DNA of 6,626 bases from Acidobacteriota bacterium (GTDB lineage: Bacteria; Acidobacteriota; Vicinamibacteria; Marinacidobacterales; SMYC01): the NCBI GenBank assembly GCA_029263435.1, contig JAJCXL010000273.1, forward strand, positions 1 to 6,626, given 5' to 3'. The translations under genes and the position numbers were made by a program. The notes below the pieces were generated by a model. The model did not search any database and was not told where the DNA came from. It saw only the letters and a list, made by a program, of their open reading frames with translations. Below, one piece after another: positions 1 to 5,385 of the stretch. Positions within the stretch are counted from its first letter, which is position 1. Each line of letters opens with the position of its first letter.

Positions 1-1071
1 TCTGATTCGCTCCGCAATTTGAGGATTGGCACCGGTGCTAACACCATCGAGGACTTGCGCTTCATGGTCGGGCAGAAAGTCGAAGTCTCCGGGGTGTTCT
101 TCGACCTCAGCTTCGTGCAGATGCCGGAACGTCACCCGTTCCTCCGTTACTTCCCCGGAGCGCAACGCGTCGACTCTCTCGGTTTCGACAAGAATTTGTT
201 TCTCGCGATCACTCACATCGAGGTGATTGTCCCTCTCGAGAGCGACATCGTGCCGGACACCACCGGGGAGGACTCCGATATCACCGACCCCGACATCATG
301 GTCGCCGACGTGCTCCACGTCGACTTGCGCCGTCTGGTTCAGGACCCGAGCCAGTATTTCGGCCAGCAGATCGCCGTGCTCGGCAAGTTTCGCGGCAACA
401 ACTTGTACGGGGACCTTTCGATCCGACACAAGCGCACTCCTCGGGATTTCGTCATAAAAACTGCGGATGCCGCGATCTGGGTGACCGGGCGACGTCCGCG
501 CGGCAAAGGCTTCCGCCTCGACCCCAAGAAGCGCCGCGATACCGGAGAGTGGTTGACGGTCATTGGCACGCCTTGGCAGCACGAGCCCACCGGCGTCTAC
601 TACTTGCGGGCGGAGAAGATTGAGGTTGCCGAAGAGCCCGCCGAAGAGGATATCGAGAACCTAGAGCCCGTCAAAGTCGTCACGCCGGAAGAGCTCGAGC
701 TCGGTCCTCCGCCGGAGGTCACCTTCACGTTGCCGCTCGAGGGCGAGCGCGATATTCCGCTCGATTCCAACTTCCAAGTGCAGTTCTCGAATGACATGGA
801 GCGCGACAGCTTCAACCGCAACGTAGATCTTCTCTACGCGGACGATGACGGGATCGGAAACCCGTTTCCTGATCTCGAAGTCGAGTATGACGACGACACC
901 CGTACGCTCACGGTGCGTCCGAACAAGGTGCTCGAGCCCGGCAAAGAGCTCATGCTGATCCTTTACGAGTCCATCGCGGACGATGAGGGTCAGCGGATCG
1001 TGGCCGACCCCAAAGCGTCGGAGTTCGAGCCGGGAGCTGCGATCGTCCTCACGTTCCAGACGATCCGCTAG
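1..1071 (+). CDS. Protein with two OB-like modules and a C-terminal SbsA-type Ig-like domain (5' end outside window)
   Basis: The reading frame is open from base 1, so the N-terminus lies to the left; 356 residues are visible, ending at TAG 1069-1071. Residues about 16-77 and 107-210 look like two copies of one beta-rich module. Each has a short helix-like lead (IEDLRFMVGQKVEVSGVFF, and LVQDPSQYFGQQIAVLGKF) followed by strands, suggesting OB-like folds; this is inferred from pattern only. Acidic linkers lie at about 80-100 and 208-235. Residues about 238-356 match the Ig-like fold of the SbsA/Big_5 type: a start like PLEGERDIPLDSNFQVQFS, an acidic loop, then LTVRPNKVLEPGKELML and a final LTFQTIR strand. 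Such domains usually occur in exported or envelope proteins, but any signal peptide is off the window, so location is inferred. Molecular function is unknown. The stop codon is shared with the inserted element that follows. Confidence 0.85.
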   Translation, partial: SDSLRNLRIGTGANTIEDLRFMVGQKVEVSGVFFDLSFVQMPERHPFLRYFPGAQRVDSLGFDKNLFLAITHIEVIVPLESDIVPDTTGEDSDITDPDIMVADVLHVDLRRLVQDPSQYFGQQIAVLGKFRGNNLYGDLSIRHKRTPRDFVIKTADAAIWVTGRRPRGKGFRLDPKKRRDTGEWLTVIGTPWQHEPTGVYYLRAEKIEVAEEPAEEDIENLEPVKVVTPEELELGPPPEVTFTLPLEGERDIPLDSNFQVQFSNDMERDSFNRNVDLLYADDDGIGNPFPDLEVEYDDDTRTLTVRPNKVLEPGKELMLILYESIADDEGQRIVADPKASEFEPGAAIVLTFQTIR

Positions 1072-1230
1072 TGGACTGTAACACCTAGATTGATACCAGC
1101 TGGCGAGTGGATCGGTGCCGAGGTCGAGGCGTACCGACGACGGTATATTGGACATATTCCGAGGAGGTACAACGAAGAGATCGGCACCGAAGCGCCGCCA
1201 GGTGGTATCGATTCAGGTGTTACAGTCCAC
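1071..1230. mobile_element. 160-bp MITE (non-autonomous, IS630/Tc1-mariner-like) with long terminal inverted repeats
   Basis: The ends are perfect 16-bp inverted repeats (GTGGACTGTAACACCT at 1071-1086 and its complement at 1215-1230). They continue imperfectly, with 31 of 36 positions matching across 1071-1106 and 1195-1230, and weaker complementarity almost to the centre, including TCGGTGCCGA at 1112-1121 against 1180-1189. The element is flanked by TA at 1069-1070 and 1231-1232 inside CTA...TAG, so the empty site reads CTAG. A TA duplication at CTAG is the known habit of IS630-type elements. No transposase gene is present, hence the MITE call. As RNA either strand would form a long hairpin, so it could act as a two-way terminator between the convergent genes. 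A 47-codon open frame (TTG 1090 to TAG 1231-1233) crosses it but shows no recognisable domain. Confidence 0.85.
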
Positions 1231-1236
1231 TAGTTC

Positions 1237-3171
1237 CTATTCCACCGGCGGAATCGGGCGCGACCGATTCTTTTCTTTGTCGAGATACATCCGCTCGTCG
1301 GCGAGCTGAATGAGGGCCTCTTTGGTGGGCGCTTCGGTGGGAAAGGTGGCCAGGCCGATACTTGCACCGAGCCGGGCGTCCAGACCCTCTTCTTTGAGAA
1401 ACGTCGTGCGAAGGATGAGCTGACGCATCCGCTCGCCGAGACGCTGGGCTTGGTCGTGATCCATGTCGGGCAGGATCACGACGAACTCGTCACCACCGTA
1501 GCGAGCGGCGATGTCGGTCTCGCGGATCGCGGCTCTTAGCAGAAAACCGACCTCGCGCAACACTTTGCTGCCTCTGAGGTGGCCATGGGTGTCGTTGATC
1601 TGCTTGAACCGATCCAAGTCGATGAACAAGAGACTCAGCCGAGACTTGTGTCGAGCAACGACTTTCAATTCCCGATCCAGCGCTTGCTGAAAATAGCGGA
1701 AGTTGAACAGTGAGCTGACATCGTCGAGGATCGAGGTCTCCCGCGTTTGCTGATAGAGCTTGACGTTCTCGATGGCCACCGAGATCTGCTTCGATAGCTG
1801 ATTCAAGAGAGGCAAGTCCTTCTCCGAGAAAGCGTTCGTATGGCGTGAGCCGACCCCGAACGTGCCGGCGACCTGGCCGCGCGAGTGAAGCGGGAGGAGG
1901 ATGTAGGAGCGGATCTCGTCTTCATAGAGGAACTGGTCCTCGATGAAGCGTTTCTGGCCTTGGGTATCGGGCTGGATGAAGTGCGTCTCGTTGAGAACCA
2001 CCCACCCGGGGCCGGTACCAACGACGGGGACGAGCGATTCCATGCCCCAGCCGGAATCCGTGACCGAGCCCGATGAAAAAATGCGCAAATAGCTCCCGGA
2101 AGCGTCGAGAAAGGCGACCGACAACCGGTCGAAGTGGATGAGCTTTTGCATCTCCGCCGCGAAGGCGTCGAAGACCTCTTCGATCTGGAGACTGCTCCCG
2201 ATGATGCGAGAGATGTTGTTGAGGACTTGAATTTGTTTGGCCTGACGGGCGGTGCGCTGGAACAGCACCGCGTTCTCGGCGGCCATGCCGATCTGAACTC
2301 CAATGGACGTAAACAAGTCGAAGTCGAACATCGGGAAGAGCTGTTTGGTCGCGATGGCGAGAAACATGACGCCCAAGACTCGGTTCTTGCTCTTCAGGGG
2401 GACGGCCGCGATAGCGCCCACGTCGCCGCGCTCGCTGAGGAGTTTTTGCAGGCGGGGCTCTCGCTCGAGCGACTCGACCAAGACGGGCTCCTCGCTCTTG
2501 AGCACCCGCCGACCAATGTCGCTAGCCCGTGCCGGTACCTCCAGCTCCAAAGGCGTCACCCCATCTTCGCCACGAAAACTCGCCAGGCGAAAGGTTTGGG
2601 TATCCTGCTCGTAGATCATCACCTCGCCGTAGACGCTGCCGCTGGCTTCCATGATCACTTCGAGGGAGCCGGCCAGAATTTCGGACAGGTCCAACGAGCG
2701 GCTGATGGCGGAGGAGAGCGAGTTCAGCGTGTTGAGCTTGTGGTTTTGGAACAGCACCTCTCGTTGGAGGAGCCGTTCCTCACTGATGTCGCGGAAATAC
2801 ACGAGCACGACTTTGCGCTCGTCGAATCCGAGCACGTGGCCGCGAACATCCACCGGCACCGAACCCTCTTCTTTAGTCTCGATGCGAAGGTCGTCATAGG
2901 AGGCCAACGTGCCGTCCAAGAACCCCCCGAAGAAACCCACCGCTCGCTGCCGGCTCGCTCTCGGATGGAGATCTTCTATCCGGCGGTCCAACAATTCGCT
3001 TCGGTCGAAGCCGGTCAGAGACTGAGCGGCTTTGTTCGCGTCGACGCAGAGTCGATTGGAAGCATCGAACAAGAAGGTCGCGAGCGACGTCCGTTCGAAC
3101 GCAGATCGGTACTCCCAGACGGGCGACTCGGATCGATCGCCTCGGAGAGGTTTGAACTTGGGCTTCGGCAC
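1237..3171 (-). CDS. PAS-GAF-GAF-GGDEF cyclic-dinucleotide synthase, candidate Hypr (cGAMP-type) enzyme
   Basis: A 644-residue cytosolic sensor enzyme with no membrane segment. Domains are PAS about 20-133 (DANKAAQSLTGF, ending FRDISEERLLQ), GAF1 about 158-303, GAF2 about 318-472 and GGDEF about 482-640. The active-site loop RYGGDEF is intact (GGDEF 559-563), as are metal ligand D518, base-contact N526 and the inhibitory site RETD 550-553 with secondary arginine R581. The aspartate of GHxxGD is replaced: the sequence is GHLRGS, with S535 (codon 1567-1569) aligned to PleD D344. Canonical enzymes make c-di-GMP from two GTP. Serine here characterises Hypr enzymes such as Geobacter GacA (S347), which make 3',3'-cGAMP. 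The product is therefore inferred, either cGAMP or mixed. The helix before the domain also departs from the usual DxLTGLxNR (DDVSSLFNFRYF). The GTG start at 3169-3171 is the only start codon after the in-frame stop at 3226-3228 and before the PAS domain; it has no clear Shine-Dalgarno. Confidence 0.96.
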   Translation of the reverse strand: MPKPKFKPLRGDRSESPVWEYRSAFERTSLATFLFDASNRLCVDANKAAQSLTGFDRSELLDRRIEDLHPRASRQRAVGFFGGFLDGTLASYDDLRIETKEEGSVPVDVRGHVLGFDERKVVLVYFRDISEERLLQREVLFQNHKLNTLNSLSSAISRSLDLSEILAGSLEVIMEASGSVYGEVMIYEQDTQTFRLASFRGEDGVTPLELEVPARASDIGRRVLKSEEPVLVESLEREPRLQKLLSERGDVGAIAAVPLKSKNRVLGVMFLAIATKQLFPMFDFDLFTSIGVQIGMAAENAVLFQRTARQAKQIQVLNNISRIIGSSLQIEEVFDAFAAEMQKLIHFDRLSVAFLDASGSYLRIFSSGSVTDSGWGMESLVPVVGTGPGWVVLNETHFIQPDTQGQKRFIEDQFLYEDEIRSYILLPLHSRGQVAGTFGVGSRHTNAFSEKDLPLLNQLSKQISVAIENVKLYQQTRETSILDDVSSLFNFRYFQQALDRELKVVARHKSRLSLLFIDLDRFKQINDTHGHLRGSKVLREVGFLLRAAIRETDIAARYGGDEFVVILPDMDHDQAQRLGERMRQLILRTTFLKEEGLDARLGASIGLATFPTEAPTKEALIQLADERMYLDKEKNRSRPIPPVE

Positions 3172-3230
3172 TTCTAAACGTCGACCACGGCGAGTCGGCT
3201 GAGGGGGGGAGATTTCCGCTCGCTTCTAAA

Positions 3231-3260
3231 ATGTTACCGGATCGCATCCCCAAGGGTCAA
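3231..3260 (-). promoter_or_regulatory. Sigma-70-type promoter for the GGDEF gene
   Basis: Reading the minus strand, TTGACC (3260-3255) matches five of six bases of the -35 consensus. It is followed by an 18-bp spacer and TAACAT (3236-3231), a four-of-six -10 box. Transcription would start near 3224, leaving a leader of about 50 bases before the GTG at 3171. Just upstream of the -35 box is a 7-bp direct repeat (GGCCGAG on the minus strand, at 3261-3267 and 3269-3275) that could be a regulator site, though it may be chance in GC-rich DNA. Confidence 0.55.
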
Positions 3261-3309
3261 CTCGGCCTCTCGGCCACGCCGCCCGGTCCACGTGCAGCGA
3301 CACGAGCCG

Positions 3310-3318
3310 TGCTATAAC
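3310..3318 (+). promoter_or_regulatory. Extended -10 promoter element for thiD
   Basis: TGCTATAAC is an extended -10 box (TG, one base, then TATAAC with five of six consensus bases). The -35 position about 17 bp upstream is poor, as is common for extended -10 promoters. Transcription would begin near 3325, about 9 bases before the ATG at 3334. This argues against the upstream GTG at 3292, which would lie outside the transcript. No thiamine (TPP) riboswitch fits in so short a leader. Confidence 0.45.
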
Positions 3319-3333
3319 TTCACCCCCCGAGAC

Positions 3334-4161
3334 ATGACAACGACGAAGACGCTACCTGTCGCGCTTACCATCGCCGGCTCGGACTCAGGCGGCGGCGCTG
3401 GAATCCAGGCGGACTTGAAGACGTTTGCCGCCCACGGCGTCTACGGCGCGAGTGCTCTCACGGCGGTCACGGCGCAAAACACTCGAGCGGTGATGGGAGT
3501 CGAGCTACTCTCCCCGAGCTTCGTGACGCTGCAGATCGATGCGGTCGTCGACGACATCGGTGTCGACGCGGTGAAGACCGGCATGTTGGCCACGGCCGAG
3601 CTCATTGCTGCGGTGGTGTCGAGCGTCACCCGTCACGCGATCGAAAAGCTCGTCGTCGATCCGGTGATGGTAGCCAAGAGCGGGGATCGGCTGCTCGCGT
3701 CCGATGCGATCGATGCCTTGCGAGGGAAGCTTCTTCCGCTAGCCCATGTCGTGACGCCGAATCTTCCGGAAGCGGCCGCCATCGTCGGCTTCGCCGTGGA
3801 GGACGAAGATGACGTCCAGCGCGCGGCACGCCGCATCGTAGAGCTCGGAGCGCACGCGGTGGTGATCAAAGGGGGACACGCGGCGGGTGAGCTCGCGACC
3901 GATTGGCTCTTTGACGGCTCGCGCTTCACGGCGTTTTCCGCCCCCAGGCTCGAGACCCGCAACACCCATGGGACAGGCTGTACGTTCGCGGCTGCGATTG
4001 CGGCAGGGCTCGCGAAGGGGCTCGACCTGCACGGCGCCGTCGATGGCGCCAAGCGCTATCTCACCGCCGCGCTTCATCACGGGATTGCGATTGGCAAGGG
4101 GCATGGGCCGGTGGGCCATTTTCTCGGCCGGAGCGTCTGGCCGACGAGCGGCGAGGCTTGA
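3334..4161 (+). CDS. thiD: Hydroxymethylpyrimidine (phosphate) kinase ThiD
   Basis: Ribokinase-fold enzyme that phosphorylates 4-amino-5-hydroxymethyl-2-methylpyrimidine and its monophosphate to the diphosphate used in thiamine synthesis; cytosolic. With the ATG at 3334 it is 275 residues, close to E. coli ThiD (266). Family motifs are the N-terminal substrate loop AGSDSGGGAGIQADLKTF (14-31), KTGML (81-85), VDPVM (108-112), TPNLPEA (141-147), KGGH (179-182) and the anion-hole/catalytic loop NTHGTGCT (210-217). The Cys in GTGC points to ThiD rather than pyridoxal kinase, which has Asp there. A frame extension to GTG 3292 adds 14 residues with no family likeness and lies upstream of the likely promoter. 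The start has no good Shine-Dalgarno. It is divergent from the GGDEF gene, and no other thiamine gene is in the window. Confidence 0.95.
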   Translation: MTTTKTLPVALTIAGSDSGGGAGIQADLKTFAAHGVYGASALTAVTAQNTRAVMGVELLSPSFVTLQIDAVVDDIGVDAVKTGMLATAELIAAVVSSVTRHAIEKLVVDPVMVAKSGDRLLASDAIDALRGKLLPLAHVVTPNLPEAAAIVGFAVEDEDDVQRAARRIVELGAHAVVIKGGHAAGELATDWLFDGSRFTAFSAPRLETRNTHGTGCTFAAAIAAGLAKGLDLHGAVDGAKRYLTAALHHGIAIGKGHGPVGHFLGRSVWPTSGEA

Positions 4162-4162
4162 G

Positions 4163-4192
4163 TTGTCGCGTCCCGAGGGGCTGAGCTAAGAT
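4163..4192 (+). promoter_or_regulatory. Possible promoter for moaE-moaD-argR, near-leaderless
   Basis: TTGTCG (4163-4168) starts two bases after the thiD stop codon. After 18 bp comes TAAGAT (4187-4192), only nine bases before the moaE ATG at 4202. Each box matches four of six consensus bases. If used, transcription would begin about 2-4 bases before the start codon, giving an almost leaderless mRNA, which fits the absence of a Shine-Dalgarno site before moaE. The match is moderate and could be chance; the genes might also be read through from thiD. Confidence 0.35.
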
Positions 4193-4201
4193 CCCACTCG
4201 C

Positions 4202-4630
4202 ATGTACGAGATCGTACAAGACATTTTAGACGTAAGGACGCTGGCGCAAGAGATCGCCACGGACGCCGATGGGGCGATCGCGACCTTTTCCGGCATCGTC
4301 CGTGGAACGAACAAAGGCAAGAAAGTGCTGTTCCTCGAATACGAGGCCTATCCCGAGATGGCGGTCAAGATGATGACCCGCATCGGCGACGAGGTGAAAG
4401 AGACCTGGGGCCTCGAGAGCATGAGAATCCAGCATCGCGTCGGCAGGGTCAACGTGGGCGAGACGAGCGTCGTGATCGTCGTGACCTCACCGCATCGTGA
4501 CGATGCTTTCGCCGCGTGCCAATACGCCATCAACCGTTTGAAGCGCATCGTGCCCATTTGGAAGCGTGAAGTGTTCGAAGATGGCGAAGTGTGGGTCGAA
4601 GGCCCCACGGAAACGGCGGAGGTTCCTTGA
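4202..4630 (+). CDS. moaE: Molybdopterin synthase catalytic subunit MoaE
   Basis: Large subunit of the heterotetrameric molybdopterin synthase, which with thiocarboxylated MoaD inserts two sulfurs into precursor Z (cyclic pyranopterin monophosphate) to form molybdopterin. At 142 residues it is near the usual 140-150. Family signatures are GAIATFSGIVRGTNKGKKV followed by LEYEAYPEMA (about 24-53), HRVGRVNVGE, SPHRDDAF (H98, R99) and the LKRIVPIWKRE motif near the C-terminus. K114 and K121 have the spacing of the catalytic lysines K119 and K126 of the E. coli enzyme. The start is ATG 4202, 40 bases after thiD, with no Shine-Dalgarno. The stop TGA (4628-4630) overlaps the TTG start of moaD by 4 bp. 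No moaA, moaB or moaC is present here. Confidence 0.97.
   Translation: MYEIVQDILDVRTLAQEIATDADGAIATFSGIVRGTNKGKKVLFLEYEAYPEMAVKMMTRIGDEVKETWGLESMRIQHRVGRVNVGETSVVIVVTSPHRDDAFAACQYAINRLKRIVPIWKREVFEDGEVWVEGPTETAEVP
4618..4622 (+). promoter_or_regulatory. Ribosome binding site deciding the moaD TTG start
   Basis: GGAGG, a full Shine-Dalgarno core inside the end of moaE, lies four bases before TTG at 4627-4629. It is the clearest ribosome binding site in the window and supports this unusual start codon over an in-frame upstream ATG at 4591, which would add 12 residues unlike MoaD. Confidence 0.7.
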
Positions 4631-4869
4631 AAGTTCGAGTCCGCCTCTTCGCCGCGCTCCGTGACGTCATGGGCCCGGATCTCGAGATCGAGCTTCCCTT
4701 GGGCACTACCGTAGAGGAGCTGTGGAAGCGGATGGTCGCGGATGAAGAGCGCCTCTCGCCCTTCGCGGACGCGGTTAGTTTCGCGGTGAACCATGATTTC
4801 GTGGCCAAAGACGCTTTGCTCAACCCCGACGACGAGGTCGCGTTTCTTCCGCCCGTCAGCGGGGGCTGA
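4627..4869 (+). CDS. moaD: Molybdopterin synthase sulfur carrier subunit MoaD
   Basis: Ubiquitin-fold small subunit whose C-terminal glycine is adenylated and thiocarboxylated, then gives its sulfur to precursor Z in the MoaE active site. With the TTG start it has 80 residues, matching E. coli MoaD (81). It opens with KVRVRLFAALRDVMG, has the TTVEELWKRM helix and ends in DDEVAFLPPVSGG; the terminal Gly-Gly (79-80) is the functional signature. The GGAGG site at 4618-4622 and the 4-bp overlap with the moaE stop support TTG 4627 and indicate translational coupling that would keep the two subunits in balance. Its own stop (TGA 4867-4869) overlaps the argR ATG by one base. Confidence 0.94.
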   Translation: MKVRVRLFAALRDVMGPDLEIELPLGTTVEELWKRMVADEERLSPFADAVSFAVNHDFVAKDALLNPDDEVAFLPPVSGG

Positions 4870-5321
4870 TGTCCACCCGCAGCCAGCGGCAAGAAGTCAT
4901 TCTTCGGGTCCTGGCGCGAAAGCCCATTCGCAATCAAAGCGAGCTCATCGACGAGCTTGAAGCGGAAGGGTTCTCGATGACCCAATCGACCCTGTCCAGG
5001 GAGCTCAAATCTCTCGGAATCGCGAAAACACCGGACGGTCACGGTGGCTATCGCTACGCTTCCGGAGAGAGCTCGGGGACCGGGCCGCTGTCCTCCGTGG
5101 TGGCCTTCGTGAGGCGCATCGAGCGCGCCCAGAATTTGATCGTGGTGAAGACGCCGCCGGGAAACGCCCAAGGAGTGGCGCACGGTCTCGACGAGGTGGA
5201 TTGGGACGAGGTGATGGGCACCATCGCCGGCGATGACACGATCCTTCTCATTTGCCGGGGCGATGCCGAAGGCGAGCGCGTCGAATCGAGGCTCCGCGCG
5301 ATCGCCGTTCTCGCCGACTAG
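4869..5321 (+). CDS. argR: Arginine repressor ArgR
   Basis: Hexameric arginine-responsive DNA-binding regulator of arginine synthesis and catabolism, 150 residues (family 145-160). The N-terminal winged helix-turn-helix is about 1-65, with recognition region MTQSTLSRELKSLGIAK (37-53) and wing GHGGYRYA. The C-terminal oligomerisation and arginine-binding domain is about 75-150. It holds the LIVVKTPPGNAQGVAHGLD segment and GTIAGDDT (117-124), whose Asp pair D122-D123 corresponds to the arginine-contacting aspartates of E. coli ArgR. It starts at ATG 4869, overlapping the moaD stop as TGATG, so it is probably translated by coupling. No arginine biosynthesis gene or clear ARG-box operator is visible, so the link with molybdopterin genes looks positional rather than functional. 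Confidence 0.95.
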   Translation: MSTRSQRQEVILRVLARKPIRNQSELIDELEAEGFSMTQSTLSRELKSLGIAKTPDGHGGYRYASGESSGTGPLSSVVAFVRRIERAQNLIVVKTPPGNAQGVAHGLDEVDWDEVMGTIAGDDTILLICRGDAEGERVESRLRAIAVLAD

Positions 5322-5328
5322 ATCTCAA

Positions 5329-5385
5329 ATAAAGGGACCTGGTCCATTTTTACGTAAATGGTAAAAATGGACCAGGTCCCTTTAT
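5329..5385. repeat. 57-bp near-perfect palindrome between convergent genes (terminator and/or REP-like element)
   Basis: The arms 5329-5353 and 5361-5385 are exact reverse complements over 25 bp, with a 7-base loop (GTAAATG). Each arm contains a smaller palindrome, GGACCTGGTCC at 5336-5346 and GGACCAGGTCC at 5368-5378, so the DNA or RNA can fold as one long hairpin or as two short ones. The outer edges are AAA and TTT runs, giving a modest U tract in both directions. It fills the gap between argR and the convergent D-aminoacylase gene and its last base falls in the latter's stop codon. A bidirectional terminator is the simplest role. The two inverted copies of a small palindrome also resemble REP doublets (REPIN/BIME) moved by REP-associated tyrosine transposases. 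Confidence 0.85.

Noticed and set aside
19..21. TTG as the start of the first gene
   Set aside because: The frame is open from base 1, there is no Shine-Dalgarno, and the first OB-like module would begin abruptly; the gene most likely starts left of the window.
661..1155. Minus-strand open frame starting inside the MITE and running into the first gene
   Set aside because: It is antisense to a region with clear Ig-like coding features, and its start exists only because of the insertion; low-complexity charged translation.
2134..3177. Long 347-codon open frame on the plus strand, antisense to the GGDEF gene
   Set aside because: It mirrors the codon pattern of the PAS/GAF coding strand in GC-rich DNA, has no domain likeness, and the opposite strand encodes recognisable domains throughout.
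3292..3333. Upstream GTG start for thiD adding 14 residues
   Set aside because: The added residues are unlike ThiD and the likely -10 box (3313-3318) lies inside them, so they would not be transcribed from that promoter.
3172..3333. Searched for a cyclic-dinucleotide (GEMM) or TPP riboswitch in the divergent intergenic region
   Set aside because: No GEMM-like or thi-box-like conserved blocks seen, and the predicted leaders (about 50 and 9 bases) are too short.
4591..4626. Upstream ATG start for moaD
   Set aside because: The extra 12 residues are glycine/arginine-rich read from the moaE end in another frame, whereas the TTG at 4627 has GGAGG before it and gives the standard MoaD length.
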